Below, in pieces: positions 31,814 to 40,417 of a stretch of 40,417 nucleotides of DNA (its first letter is position 1; every line of letters starts with the position of its first letter). The translations under genes and the position numbers were made by a program. Under the pieces are notes generated by a model. The model had not been told where the DNA came from, searched no databases, and saw nothing but the letters and a program-made list of their open reading frames with translations. This stretch comes from an uncultured Clostridia bacterium (GTDB lineage: Bacteria; Bacillota; Clostridia; Christensenellales; Borkfalkiaceae). The stretch is taken from the NCBI GenBank assembly GCA_945949395.1, contig CAMFEK010000014.1, forward strand, positions 1-40,417, in the 5' to 3' direction.

Positions 31814-34393
31814 TTATGCTTCGCTCGGTTTCCAAACGCAATAGCTTCCCTTGTTTTCATGTTTCGCGCGATACAGCGCCTCGTCGGCTTGCTCTACCAA
31901 ATGCACCGTGGGCGTATCGCCCTTTTCGCACGTAGCGATACCGCAGGTACACGACAGCGTGAGATTTTCCATGATGATACAATTGCGGCACTTTAAGCAT
32001 ATTGCATTGATGCTTTCCACTACTTCGTCTACTTTGAGCTTCTCGAAAACGACGATAAACTCGTCTCCCCCGTAACGACAGACGATTTCTTCCTTCGAGA
32101 AAAAACTCTTCAAGATATCGGTGAACGCGGCGATCATGCTGTCGCCCACGTCGTGACCGTAGGTATCGTTCGTCTTTTTCAGATTATCCAGATCGAACAT
32201 GCAGAGCGTGACGGACGTGTTTTCCTTGCGCAGGCGATCCAACGCCGCAAAGAGCCCCCTTCGGTTCAAAAGCCCCGTCATATAATCATGATACGCCTCG
32301 TCGAGCAGAGTTTTCATCTTTCTCTGCGTTTCGGCGTAGCTGACAAGATGCTGTACTTTTTTATGCAAGTCGAATACGGGGTGACGCTTACAGAGATAAT
32401 CGTCCGCCTCCAACGCCAAAGGCAATTCCTTCATTTTGTTGCCGTCGGGAATAACGGCGAGCACGGGAATCTGCCAATAGCCCGATTCGCTCCTTAAAAA
32501 CTTCATAATCCGAGCCGAACCGTCGTCGGGAAGCGTCATGCTGAGAATGATTGCGGCGATTGAAAAACCGTTCTTTCTCACGCTCTCGATTACCGTCTGC
32601 GCGTCCGACGCATGAATGACGTTGTACTCGCCGTGAAAGAGACGGCTCACTCTATCGCGATAAGAGCTCTCTTCGTCGGCAACGATCACGCTGTACGTTT
32701 CGGTTTCGGCGACGCCTTTTTCTTCGGCGATAACGACTTCGCGCGGCTGCGCGGCAAGCAACGTTTCAAAGTCGGACACGGGCAAGGGCTTGGATAGGAA
32801 GTATCCCTGTACGTAATCGCAACCTATCGACTGTAGCCGTTTCATCTGCTCTTTGGTTTCCACGCCCTCCGCAACGACGCGCTGATTTAATCGGTGCGCC
32901 ATATTGATCACGTCGCTGAGAATACTGTACTCGACGGGCTTGGCGGTTTCGTTGCGGACGAACCGCATATCCAATTTCAATACGTCCGGTCGAATGCGGC
33001 TGAGCATATTGAGCGACGAATAGCCGCTGCCGAAGTCGTCCATCTCTATTGCGAATCCTAAATTACGGAGTCTGTTCAGGGTGTCTACAATCTGATCTTT
33101 CCTTTCGGTATATGCGCTTTCGGTGATTTCCAAGTGTAGATACGAAGGGTTGATGTTATATTTTTGTGTGAGCTCGAGGAAAAAACTTTCGAGGTCGAAA
33201 CTGAAAAAATCTACGCGCGATACGTTGACCGACACGGGAATAAGCGGGTATCCTTTTTCCCGCCAACGGCAAAGATAGGCGCAAACCTTTTCCCACACGA
33301 ACTTATCCAGGTTGGAAATGAACCCGTTCTTTTCAAAAATGGGGATAAACTCATTCGGCGGAACGAGCCCCTCAGCGGGATGGATCCAACGCACCAAAGC
33401 TTCCGCACCGACCATCTGCGTATCGTTCAACGAATATTTCGGTTGAAAGTACACGACGAATTCATTGTTGGCTAAAGAGCTTTCCATTGTGTCCGTCAGC
33501 TCCTTTTCCCACAGAAGTTTCCCTCTGATGCTGTCGTTGTAGACGGCAAGAAATTGATTGTAGCTGCCTTTTATGCTGTTTGCGGCGAGAAACGCTCTGT
33601 CGCACATCTGCTCGACGGATACCGAGCGGTCGGTTATTTTATAAACGCCCCATCGCATCACGACGCTCTTTGTCTCGGGCGATTTTCTCTTGATAAATTC
33701 TTCGATTTCTTTTCTGCAGATATTTTCTTTCGAGAGCTCCCAGAGACAGACGAATTTATCTGCATAGAAACGCCCGTAAATACCGTCGGTGCCTATTTTT
33801 TTCCGAATAATGTCGGCGACTTCCTTTAACAGCTCGTTGCCGGCTTCCGTGCCGTATAGATCGTTGAACAGCTTGAAATTTTCAATGTTGGAACAGATCA
33901 GACAGTAATTCTTATCGGGATTTTCCTGCAATCTTTCCTGCACCTGCTGATAAAAATAGTCTTTCGTATAAATGCCCGTGAGACGGTCGTAACGGAGTTG
34001 ATTGATCATGGCGGCGTTTTCACGCAGCTTGATGATGCTCTCGACGCGGTGCAGAATGACCTGCGGACGGAAAGGCTTGGGAATAAAGTCGGTTGCGCCG
34101 TGCGCGAGCGCGGCGACCTCGTTCTCCTCGCTGTTGCCGTACGTGATGACGATTACGGGAATGAGAGACAGCTCCTTGTCTTCCTTCAATTTGTCAAGAA
34201 AGGTATAACCGTCCATGACGGGCATCATCATGTCCAACAGAATGAGGGCGATACCCTCCTCGCTTTTCAACAATTCAAACGCTTCCAGCCCGTTTTCCAC
34301 CTGCAACGTTTCGTACTTCTCGCCGAGTATTTCCGCCAGCATCTCCCGATTGATAAAATTGTCGTCTACGACCAAAACTCTCTTTTTCTTCAT
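31814..34393 (-). CDS. Response regulator REC-GGDEF(deg)-EAL-REC(deg)-GGDEF
   Basis: 859 aa. REC1 (1-120) has Asp10/Asp11, phospho-acceptor Asp54 in LLDMMMP and Lys106. A degenerate GGDEF (about 130-285) reads YADKF. The EAL domain (about 300-550) is intact: EALVRW (331-336), SVNVSR, LEITES, MDDFGSGYSS, LKLD and AEGVET. REC2 (about 565-685) has Ser in place of the acceptor Asp (ILSMTLP). The final GGDEF (about 700-855) has MFDLDNLKKTNDTYGHDVGD and RYGGDEF (GGDEF at 775-779), without an RxxD I-site. It can therefore both make and degrade c-di-GMP under phosphorylation control. Hpt and hybrid kinase genes precede it in the same operon. Confidence 0.92.
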   Translation of the reverse strand: MKKKRVLVVDDNFINREMLAEILGEKYETLQVENGLEAFELLKSEEGIALILLDMMMPVMDGYTFLDKLKEDKELSLIPVIVITYGNSEENEVAALAHGATDFIPKPFRPQVILHRVESIIKLRENAAMINQLRYDRLTGIYTKDYFYQQVQERLQENPDKNYCLICSNIENFKLFNDLYGTEAGNELLKEVADIIRKKIGTDGIYGRFYADKFVCLWELSKENICRKEIEEFIKRKSPETKSVVMRWGVYKITDRSVSVEQMCDRAFLAANSIKGSYNQFLAVYNDSIRGKLLWEKELTDTMESSLANNEFVVYFQPKYSLNDTQMVGAEALVRWIHPAEGLVPPNEFIPIFEKNGFISNLDKFVWEKVCAYLCRWREKGYPLIPVSVNVSRVDFFSFDLESFFLELTQKYNINPSYLHLEITESAYTERKDQIVDTLNRLRNLGFAIEMDDFGSGYSSLNMLSRIRPDVLKLDMRFVRNETAKPVEYSILSDVINMAHRLNQRVVAEGVETKEQMKRLQSIGCDYVQGYFLSKPLPVSDFETLLAAQPREVVIAEEKGVAETETYSVIVADEESSYRDRVSRLFHGEYNVIHASDAQTVIESVRKNGFSIAAIILSMTLPDDGSARIMKFLRSESGYWQIPVLAVIPDGNKMKELPLALEADDYLCKRHPVFDLHKKVQHLVSYAETQRKMKTLLDEAYHDYMTGLLNRRGLFAALDRLRKENTSVTLCMFDLDNLKKTNDTYGHDVGDSMIAAFTDILKSFFSKEEIVCRYGGDEFIVVFEKLKVDEVVESINAICLKCRNCIIMENLTLSCTCGIATCEKGDTPTVHLVEQADEALYRAKHENKGSYCVWKPSEA

Positions 34394-34418
34394 ATGATTT
34401 CCACCTCTCCTAACAAGT

Positions 34419-34781
34419 TTATAGATTCAGATAATTGCGGATAGCCCGCACGGTGGCGGAATAATCCCTTTCCACGCCGATCATCAGCTCGCAGGCGACC
34501 GCCGTAATGCCTTCGCCCTCGCCCCTGAGTTCTTCGGTGAGCTTGGACGAAGATCTCTCCAACGCCGTAAAACCGAGATTCGCGCTTACGCCTTTAAGCG
34601 TGTGCGCGGCGAAAAAAGCCTCCTTGCGGTTTCCGCATTTCATCTGTTCGCATAAAACGTAATAGCTCTTATCTTCGAGAAACTTGCCGATAAACCGTTC
34701 GATCAGTTTAAGGCTCGGCAGACGCGCGCTGACCTCCTCGTAGCTCCCGCCGAGCTCTTCGTAACACTTCCGTATATCCAT
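34419..34781 (-). CDS. Histidine phosphotransfer (Hpt) protein
   Basis: 120 aa, alpha-helical. The phospho-accepting histidine is His60 in AAHTLKGVSANLG, the canonical Hpt motif, with the typical helices around it (LIERFIGKFLEDKSYYVL before, LTEELRGE after). RBS AAGGAG. It sits 54 bp after the hybrid kinase and 25 bp before the REC-GGDEF-EAL gene, so it most simply shuttles phosphate from the kinase REC domain to the REC1 domain of that protein. Single-domain Hpt proteins in such an arrangement are typical of multistep phosphorelays. Confidence 0.93.
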   Translation of the reverse strand: MDIRKCYEELGGSYEEVSARLPSLKLIERFIGKFLEDKSYYVLCEQMKCGNRKEAFFAAHTLKGVSANLGFTALERSSSKLTEELRGEGEGITAVACELMIGVERDYSATVRAIRNYLNL

Positions 34782-34835
34782 ATTTTTTCTCCTTCGTATC
34801 AGCCGGATCGGTTTTCCTCCGCCTGCGACCTTTTT

Positions 34836-37778
34836 TTACCTCTCCAGAACGCTGCGCAAAACCCGAACCAATTCTTTTCTATCGATGGGTTTCGTCAAGA
34901 AATCGTCCATACCGCTTTCTATCGCCTGTTTGCGATCCTCGTCGAACGCGTTTGCCGTCATGGCGATGATGGGAACGTTCGCCCTCTCGTCCGTTAAACG
35001 GCGGATATATCGGGTCGCCTCGTAGCCGTCCATGATCGGCATCTGAATATCCATGAGCACCAGATCGTACCGCGCGTCCCCGCACGCTTCCACCGCATCG
35101 ACCGCCTGCCTGCCGTTTTCCGCCATATCGACGAAAAAACCGTACTCGGAAAGCAGTTCGTATGCGATTTCCCTATTGAGCTCGTTATCCTCCACGAGCA
35201 ACAATTTTTTGTCCTGAAACACTTGCAGATTTTCGGATTCGATAGCATCGCTCTTATCCTTATTCTGACTTTGACCGAGCGCGGAAAGCAACGTATCGCG
35301 CAAATCGGACATAAACATGGGCTTTGAGCAGAAAGCGGTTACCCCTGCGGCGAGCGCTTCCTCCTCGATATCCTCCCAATCGTAAGCGGTGAGTATGATG
35401 ATGGGCATATTGTCGCCCAGGCTGCGTATCTGTCTGGCTACTTCTACGCCGTTCATGTCGGGCAGGCGCCAATCTATGATATAAGCGTGGAAGGCGTCGT
35501 CGAGCTCGATCGCCTGCTTTGCCCGCAGAATCGCTTCCTTGCCCGAAAGCGTCCATTCCGAACGCATACCGACCTGCATGAGCATCTTGGTAACGCTGTC
35601 GCAGGTGTTGAAATCGTCGTCCACGACGAGGGATTTCAACCCGTCCAACTCCCTGATTTTCTCCACCTGCCTGCGCTCCGACTGAAGGCGGAGCGTAAGG
35701 CGAACGACGAATTCCGTCCCCGCGCCCTTTTCGGAATACACTTTTATCTCGCCGCCCATCATATCGATGATGTTCTTGGCGATCGCCATGCCCAGCCCTG
35801 TGCCCTGTATTTTGCTGACCGTCGAAGAGCGCTCGCGCTCGAAGGGCTCGAAGATTCGCTTTGAAAACTCCTCGCTCATGCCGATACCGGTATCCTTTAC
35901 CCGAATCTCGTAATTCCCCATCCCCTCGGGCGCACCGCTGATCTGCGCCACTCTGACCGATATGGTCCCGCCGGGAGGCGTGAACTTTATCGCATTGGAA
36001 AGCAAATTCAACAATACCTGATTGATGCGTATTCTGTCGCAGTAGACGTCCTCGTCCACTACGTCGAGTACATCCATATACAAATCGAGCCGCTTTGCGT
36101 GTATCTGTCCGCTGATAATCGTCTTGATGTCGTGAAGCATATCCGAGAGATTCGCCTCGTTCTCCTCAAGACTTATCTTTCCGCTCTCTATCCGACTCAT
36201 ATCGAGAATATCGTTGATGAGCGAAAGAAGATGATTGCCTGACGCGAGCGTTTTCGCGAGATAATCTTTCACTTTTTCGGTGTTCGTCACGTCCGCCGCC
36301 GCAAGCGTGGTAAAGCCGATTATGGCGTTCATCGGCGTGCGAATATCGTGCGACATGTTGCTGAGGAAGGTGCTCTTGGCGCGGTTGGCACTCTCAGCGG
36401 CGGCAACCGCCTCTTCGAGCGTCTGTTTCGTCTCCCTTTCCTTCGTGCGGTCGGAGAGCACGAGAATATATTTTTTCTCGTTCCGAATATTCCTGCACAG
36501 AGCAAAAACGTGGAACCAACGCGAGTCGCCCGTCTTTTGATGTACGTATTCCCTGTCCCAGTCTTTCTGCTCGCCGGGTTGAATCTCTCCGAGTTGATCT
36601 AAAATCAGAACCGTATCCTGATTTTCGACGAGCCGATCCACCACGCGGACGTTTTCGCGCGCGGCAGTTTCAGAGATCCCGACCAACCTTTCGATGTTGG
36701 GGCTTATATAGTCGACGCGCTGATCTTCCGCATTGAGCATGATAAAGATATCGTCTACGTTGTTGGAAAGGATGGAGAACAGCTCTTCCCGATATTTAAG
36801 TTCGCTGTCCTTTTCTTCAAGATTATGGCGGTAACGCCAGATTATGAATGCACCGAGCGCCGCAATAAGGACGAGAGCTATGCCGGAAATTACGAAAGCG
36901 GAACTCACCTGCATATTGTGCATACTCTCGTTTACAACCGAGGCGGGCACTAAACCCAACAGCATCCAGTCTTCGAAGTCCGTAGACTGATAGACGAGAT
37001 AATAACTCACCCCGTTCAACTTAAATATCACGTCACCCGACTTGCCTTGCTGAAAATCCTCCTGTATGGATGCAACCTGATCTTCCGTTAAGTCGGTATT
37101 ATTCCTCAGCGTCGCCAAGAAATTGTGCGTTTCGGGGAAAAATTGAGGTGAATTATTCACCAAAACTCTGCCGTCACTGTGAACGACGAAGCTGCCGGAA
37201 GATCCCGCATATGCCTGAATCTTCAACGACTGAATCAGATCGGCATTATCAAAGCTGACCGCAATGGAGTTGTAATTGAAAGTCGTTTCAGAGCGGTTTT
37301 GCGTAGCAACCGAAAAGGTACCCTGGGCGGGGACGGCAAATATAATAATTTCAGGCTTACCGGGCACTACCGAATAAATGACGACGTCCTCCCCTTGTAC
37401 GACAAGCTCGTCCAACTTATCCTTAAGGTCTAAGTATCCTTTTCTCCCGTCGACAGTCAAATAATTCCCGTTATTGTTAATGAAATAAAAATCGGTAAAT
37501 TTGCCCTCTTGTTGCAATTTTTCTATATATTCCGCCTTCTTATCATCGTCCTGCGTCTCCCTTAAATAGGGCTCCCAGGCGTGCAACGAACTCCAGGTGT
37601 TTTTTATAAGAGTGTTAAACGATAGATTTGTCTGATGATAGATTTCTGCAAGGTGGGCGCTACTTTCGTTGTATATCATAGCGTTGACGAAATTGAAATA
37701 GAAAAGACTTGCCGCAATAATGCCCAAAGCGAGCACAACGGCCGCAACTATGGCTTTTATTCTTCTCTTTATGTTCAT
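34836..37778 (-). CDS. Hybrid sensor histidine kinase (Cache-PAS-HisKA-HATPase-REC-REC)
   Basis: 980 aa. TM1 (8-30), a large extracytoplasmic Cache-like sensor (about 35-290), TM2 (295-315), PAS (about 330-445), HisKA with SNMSHDIRTPMNAIIGF and His477, HATPase with NLLSNAIKF, VKDTGIGMS and GTGLGMAIAK, REC1 with phospho-acceptor Asp769 (IIDWRLPDMNG), and REC2 with Asp910 (LMDIQMPIMDG). RBS AAAGGAGGG. It sits 28 bp downstream of the solute-binding lipoprotein, which may present ligand to the sensor domain, and is followed by Hpt and the REC-GGDEF-EAL protein. Together they form a phosphorelay feeding c-di-GMP metabolism. Confidence 0.94.
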   Translation of the reverse strand: MNIKRRIKAIVAAVVLALGIIAASLFYFNFVNAMIYNESSAHLAEIYHQTNLSFNTLIKNTWSSLHAWEPYLRETQDDDKKAEYIEKLQQEGKFTDFYFINNNGNYLTVDGRKGYLDLKDKLDELVVQGEDVVIYSVVPGKPEIIIFAVPAQGTFSVATQNRSETTFNYNSIAVSFDNADLIQSLKIQAYAGSSGSFVVHSDGRVLVNNSPQFFPETHNFLATLRNNTDLTEDQVASIQEDFQQGKSGDVIFKLNGVSYYLVYQSTDFEDWMLLGLVPASVVNESMHNMQVSSAFVISGIALVLIAALGAFIIWRYRHNLEEKDSELKYREELFSILSNNVDDIFIMLNAEDQRVDYISPNIERLVGISETAARENVRVVDRLVENQDTVLILDQLGEIQPGEQKDWDREYVHQKTGDSRWFHVFALCRNIRNEKKYILVLSDRTKERETKQTLEEAVAAAESANRAKSTFLSNMSHDIRTPMNAIIGFTTLAAADVTNTEKVKDYLAKTLASGNHLLSLINDILDMSRIESGKISLEENEANLSDMLHDIKTIISGQIHAKRLDLYMDVLDVVDEDVYCDRIRINQVLLNLLSNAIKFTPPGGTISVRVAQISGAPEGMGNYEIRVKDTGIGMSEEFSKRIFEPFERERSSTVSKIQGTGLGMAIAKNIIDMMGGEIKVYSEKGAGTEFVVRLTLRLQSERRQVEKIRELDGLKSLVVDDDFNTCDSVTKMLMQVGMRSEWTLSGKEAILRAKQAIELDDAFHAYIIDWRLPDMNGVEVARQIRSLGDNMPIIILTAYDWEDIEEEALAAGVTAFCSKPMFMSDLRDTLLSALGQSQNKDKSDAIESENLQVFQDKKLLLVEDNELNREIAYELLSEYGFFVDMAENGRQAVDAVEACGDARYDLVLMDIQMPIMDGYEATRYIRRLTDERANVPIIAMTANAFDEDRKQAIESGMDDFLTKPIDRKELVRVLRSVLER

Positions 37779-37806
37779 AGCCCGCCCTCCTTTTATAAAT
37801 TTTATG

Positions 37807-39678
37807 TTACTTCGTTATCGTAACGTATTGCTCGGGTTCCAAAAGTTGAGCCGTCACCGATAAACATCCGAGTAAAATATTGATACTTTGCCCCGACAGC
37901 GCCGTGCGCTTTGCCGTTAATTCCTGCGGCATAGGGCAATTGCAGTAAACGGCATCCGTAATATATATGTCGTCGCTCAAAATCATTACCTTGTATACAC
38001 GTTCTTCCTCGATCGGTTCGCCGTTTACCGTAACCGATAAAAGGGTATATTTGCCGCTTCCGTTGTCCTTAACGCTATACGCCATTCCGCTCGTTACAGG
38101 CAACACGTAGTAGTTGCGGACGGGGTTGGAACCGTCATCTTTGACGTTAATGAGCCATTCCATATAGCTTATAATCTCCGCGCCCGTGTACTCCGCTGTA
38201 TAGCCACCCGTCTTGGGGGTCAAAAGCCAGGTCAACTGCTGCAAGGTGTAGTCGCCTGCAAATATAGGAGCGCTGAGCAAGGGGGAATAACCTATCGCTA
38301 TATCGCATTCGTTGCCTTGGCGCATCGTGTTCATTACCGAAGATGCGGCAGGGATGCCGTATTCGCCGAACTTGGCGGAGTAGGAATTTTCTTGCGTTAA
38401 AATCACCTCTGCCTGAGCGCCTGCATTTACGGCGGTCAACTGAGCGTTGAAATCAGGATATGCGTCCGCCGCGCCGTAGGTGCTGCCCTTGTAGCCGACC
38501 GTGCCGTTAAGCATTTTTCTTACTACGTTTTTAGAGATGGAGAAGAACTCAGTGGAAGCAAGTCGCATATAGAGATGGTTACTTTCAATACAATCCATAA
38601 TCTTCTCAAACGGTTTGCCAAGCTCGAAGTTTATCGTCTGATTATACGAAAGCACCGAACTGCCCGCAGAGAGCTTACTCTGCCCTTCTTCGCTGAAAAT
38701 AGCGTTAAGCACTCGTATAACCGCCTTCCTTTTAGCGGCGTCCTCATCTATGTGCTTTGCCACCGCAAGCTGACAGATAGGATAGGTAAGCACCCAGTTA
38801 TCGCTCTCCGTTTCTCCGAAATAGGGGAGCATAACGCAGTTCATACCGTTTTGGTTGGCAGCGAAACAGTCGGTTGCCGTACCCCTCATTATCGCGAGTT
38901 TGCCGGAAAGGAACGCATACGATTGAGAGCTATTACTGTAATCTTCCTTTTTATAATGAATGTCTTTTAAGTAGTTGGCAAATCTTTCAAAGACCTGAGG
39001 CCATACCACGGCGTCAAGCCCTACGGAGGCGTCGTCCGTTTCGCTTTCGTACTCCATACGCCAGTTCTTGCCTTCTCTGCTCATAAGCAGAGGAATAGCG
39101 CTACCCTGCAGTAATTCAAGGCAGCTGTAATCGTTACCCCAGTCACCGGCAAAGCCCCTTATTCCTTTCGCTTCAAAAGAGTCCAAAGCATCTTTAAATT
39201 CAGTATAGTTGGTGGGAATTTCGATATCGTTATTCTCAAACAAATCGAGATTTGCTATATAACCGTCGACCTCTGCGCACATAGGAAGCCAACGAATGCC
39301 CCCGTCCGTCTCCTTGTTGTTCTCTATATAACTACTGTAAAAGGTGCCCACGATCTCCGTCTGACTCAGATCCATCAGCTGATCGGACATGTGCGCGGCG
39401 TCGTTCAACGAGAATCGGCGACAGGTGATGATATCGGGCATATCCGCGCCGCGTTCGGTTAAATCGGTGTAATACGCCATAGTGTTGTAACCGACTACAA
39501 ACGTAAATTTATATTCGGGGAATTGCGATTCCAACCAGGGCGTAAACGTTTTTGACATAGACTTATCCCAAAGATACATCGTGATCTCCGTTTTTTTGTC
39601 GTCGGATTCGTTGGCGCAACCGCCAAGCGCGAACAGACTCGCAAACGCCAAAACAAGCGCCATCAATCTTTTTTTCAT
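37807..39678 (-). CDS. Solute-binding lipoprotein with 5'-nucleotidase-C-like tail
   Basis: 623 aa. Lipobox LGGC anchors Cys21. Residues about 30-400 follow a family 1 sugar-type extracellular solute-binding protein (TEITMYLWDKSMSKTFTPWL, then FLSGKLAIMRG and TYPICQLAVAKH). Residues about 450-615 resemble the C-terminal domain of 5'-nucleotidases (CDIAIGYSPLLSAPIFAGDY, LTPKTGGYTAEYTGAEII, YKVMILSDDI) without the N-terminal metallophosphoesterase domain. No ABC permease genes are nearby; the next gene is a hybrid kinase. A sensing role upstream of the phosphorelay is more likely than transport. First gene of the operon with a clear promoter and a 190-nt leader. Confidence 0.82.
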   Translation of the reverse strand: MKKRLMALVLAFASLFALGGCANESDDKKTEITMYLWDKSMSKTFTPWLESQFPEYKFTFVVGYNTMAYYTDLTERGADMPDIITCRRFSLNDAAHMSDQLMDLSQTEIVGTFYSSYIENNKETDGGIRWLPMCAEVDGYIANLDLFENNDIEIPTNYTEFKDALDSFEAKGIRGFAGDWGNDYSCLELLQGSAIPLLMSREGKNWRMEYESETDDASVGLDAVVWPQVFERFANYLKDIHYKKEDYSNSSQSYAFLSGKLAIMRGTATDCFAANQNGMNCVMLPYFGETESDNWVLTYPICQLAVAKHIDEDAAKRKAVIRVLNAIFSEEGQSKLSAGSSVLSYNQTINFELGKPFEKIMDCIESNHLYMRLASTEFFSISKNVVRKMLNGTVGYKGSTYGAADAYPDFNAQLTAVNAGAQAEVILTQENSYSAKFGEYGIPAASSVMNTMRQGNECDIAIGYSPLLSAPIFAGDYTLQQLTWLLTPKTGGYTAEYTGAEIISYMEWLINVKDDGSNPVRNYYVLPVTSGMAYSVKDNGSGKYTLLSVTVNGEPIEEERVYKVMILSDDIYITDAVYCNCPMPQELTAKRTALSGQSINILLGCLSVTAQLLEPEQYVTITK

Positions 39679-39763
39679 ATTCTTTCGTATTCCTTTGAAT
39701 TTTTTGTAAAAACAATCTTCCTTGAAGAATGCTTTTCATGGATTCAAGATGCGAAAACACTGC

Positions 39764-39800
39764 AAAAAGGTCAAAGAGTCGAAAAGTCCGACCTTTTCGA
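39764..39800 (-). promoter_or_regulatory. Alternative hairpins in the solute-binding protein leader
   Basis: TCGAAAAG/CTTTTCGA (39779-39786 and 39793-39800) competes with AAAAGGTC/GACCTTTT (39790-39797 and 39765-39772) for the same CCTTTT segment. The second ends in a short T run on the minus strand, resembling an attenuator. Confidence 0.4.
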
Positions 39801-39875
39801 ATAATAAACCGTTTTTTAATGTGTATTATATTCTGACTATAACTTTACAATGCAACTCTCTCCCCCCATTTTTTT

Positions 39876-39904
39876 ATTTTATCACAAATAAACATATCTG
39901 TCAA
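39876..39904 (-). promoter_or_regulatory. Promoter of the sensing/phosphorelay operon
   Basis: TTGACA (39899-39904), 17-bp spacer, TAAAAT (39876-39881) on the minus strand. Confidence 0.8.
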
Positions 39905-40178
39905 TAAAAACCATTCTGCGTTTGCCCCTAAAAAGAAAACTCAAACCGTTTTGCCTGCGGGATTTCGTCCGGATGATTTTTTATTCCTACAATCTTGAAA
40001 CAACGCCGGGCTATCGGATATTCTGCCGTTTTGATTTTCAATACAAATACCGAAAGCCTCCATAAGGCTTTCGGTATTTTAATTCGTTATTCCTACTCAA
40101 AGACTTTATCTTTTAACCTCATATTTTTTTATGATTTATTATTATTCCTATCCCTCTCGCTTGCATCATACGCTCTTT
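39905..40178. other. Intergenic region between galE and the sensing operon
   Basis: AT-rich. Apart from the terminator hairpin at 40045-40079 no gene or further element was seen. Confidence 0.6.
40045..40079. terminator. Terminator downstream of galE
   Basis: AAATACCGAAAGCC (40045-40058) and GGCTTTCGGTATTT (40066-40079) form a perfect 14-bp stem with a 7-nt loop; T-rich sequence follows on both strands. It lies about 100 bp after the galE stop. Confidence 0.8.
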
Positions 40179-40417
40179 TTACGCCTTTCGGTACCCGTTG
40201 GGATTTCTCGTCTGCCAGTTCCAGAGGGAAGAACACATCTCATCGATGCCGAGCTCCGCCTTCCAGCCAAGCTCCCGCTTCGCCTTGCTCGCGTCGGCAT
40301 AGCAGGCGGCGATATCTCCCGCGCGGCGGGGCTTGACGGCGTAGGGTAGTTTTTTGCCGCACGCCTTCTCGAACGCGTGAATGACGTCGAGAACGGAATA
40401 TCCGATTCCCGTGCCGA
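40179..40417 (-). CDS. galE: UDP-glucose 4-epimerase, C-terminal part (cut by window edge)
   Basis: The minus strand reads [20 protein letters not shown], then [40 protein letters not shown] and [14 protein letters not shown] to TAA at 40179-40181. This is the characteristic C-terminus of GalE (GTG.G.SVL, the PRRAGDIA stretch, A.ELGWKA and W.WQ..NPNGY). It interconverts UDP-glucose and UDP-galactose for exopolysaccharide and galactose metabolism. The N-terminal Rossmann part lies beyond the window. Confidence 0.93.
   Translation of the reverse strand, partial: GTGIGYSVLDVIHAFEKACGKKLPYAVKPRRAGDIAACYADASKAKRELGWKAELGIDEMCSSLWNWQTRNPNGYRKA

Overview
The window looks like chromosome from an endospore-forming anaerobic member of the Clostridia with mid-range GC. 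The basis is spoIIGA-sigE, a PPi-type phosphofructokinase, a stand-alone GltA-like flavoprotein, SipW-type signal peptidases and strong AAGGAG ribosome binding sites. No rRNA, tRNA, CRISPR array or intact mobile element was seen. Both ends are cut genes: a DUF362 protein at 1-598 and galE at 40179-40417.

Positions 1-16990 are mostly housekeeping: a GH43 arabinanase lipoprotein with a DUF362 gene, an M16C peptidase, a glycine riboswitch driving an AGCS amino acid:Na+ symporter, an SPFH protein, spoIIGA-sigE, an aminotransferase, an esterase, pfp, a GltA-like oxidoreductase, and a coiled-coil lipoprotein whose signal peptide carries an in-frame TGA.

Positions 16990-20136 are a scar region. A tyrosine recombinase cut off before its catalytic domain meets a truncated alpha/beta hydrolase lipoprotein head-on at a perfect 14-bp palindrome that supplies both stop codons. 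An intact esterase lipoprotein and a decayed IS30-family transposase tail follow.

Positions 20137-39900, all on the minus strand, read as one c-di-GMP and cell-surface programme. In transcription order: a solute-binding lipoprotein with a 5'-nucleotidase-C-like tail, a hybrid histidine kinase, an Hpt protein, a REC-GGDEF-EAL-REC-GGDEF protein and a membrane diguanylate cyclase. Next comes a c-di-GMP-I (GEMM) riboswitch with a near-consensus promoter and a recognisable terminator, leading an operon of a degenerate EAL protein, a membrane-anchored TasA/CalY-like protein and a TasA/CalY-like secreted protein. A second promoter then drives SipW-like peptidase, a membrane-anchored McrB-like AAA+ NTPase, a DUF2357 (McrC-like) protein with no visible nuclease, a second SipW-like peptidase and an EAL phosphodiesterase.

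My inference is a complete chain: ligand binding, phosphorelay, c-di-GMP synthesis, riboswitch, and surface fibre production, with an McrBC-derived membrane module apparently recruited to fibre export or assembly. The sequence supports the parts and their order. The function of the McrBC-like module is inference.
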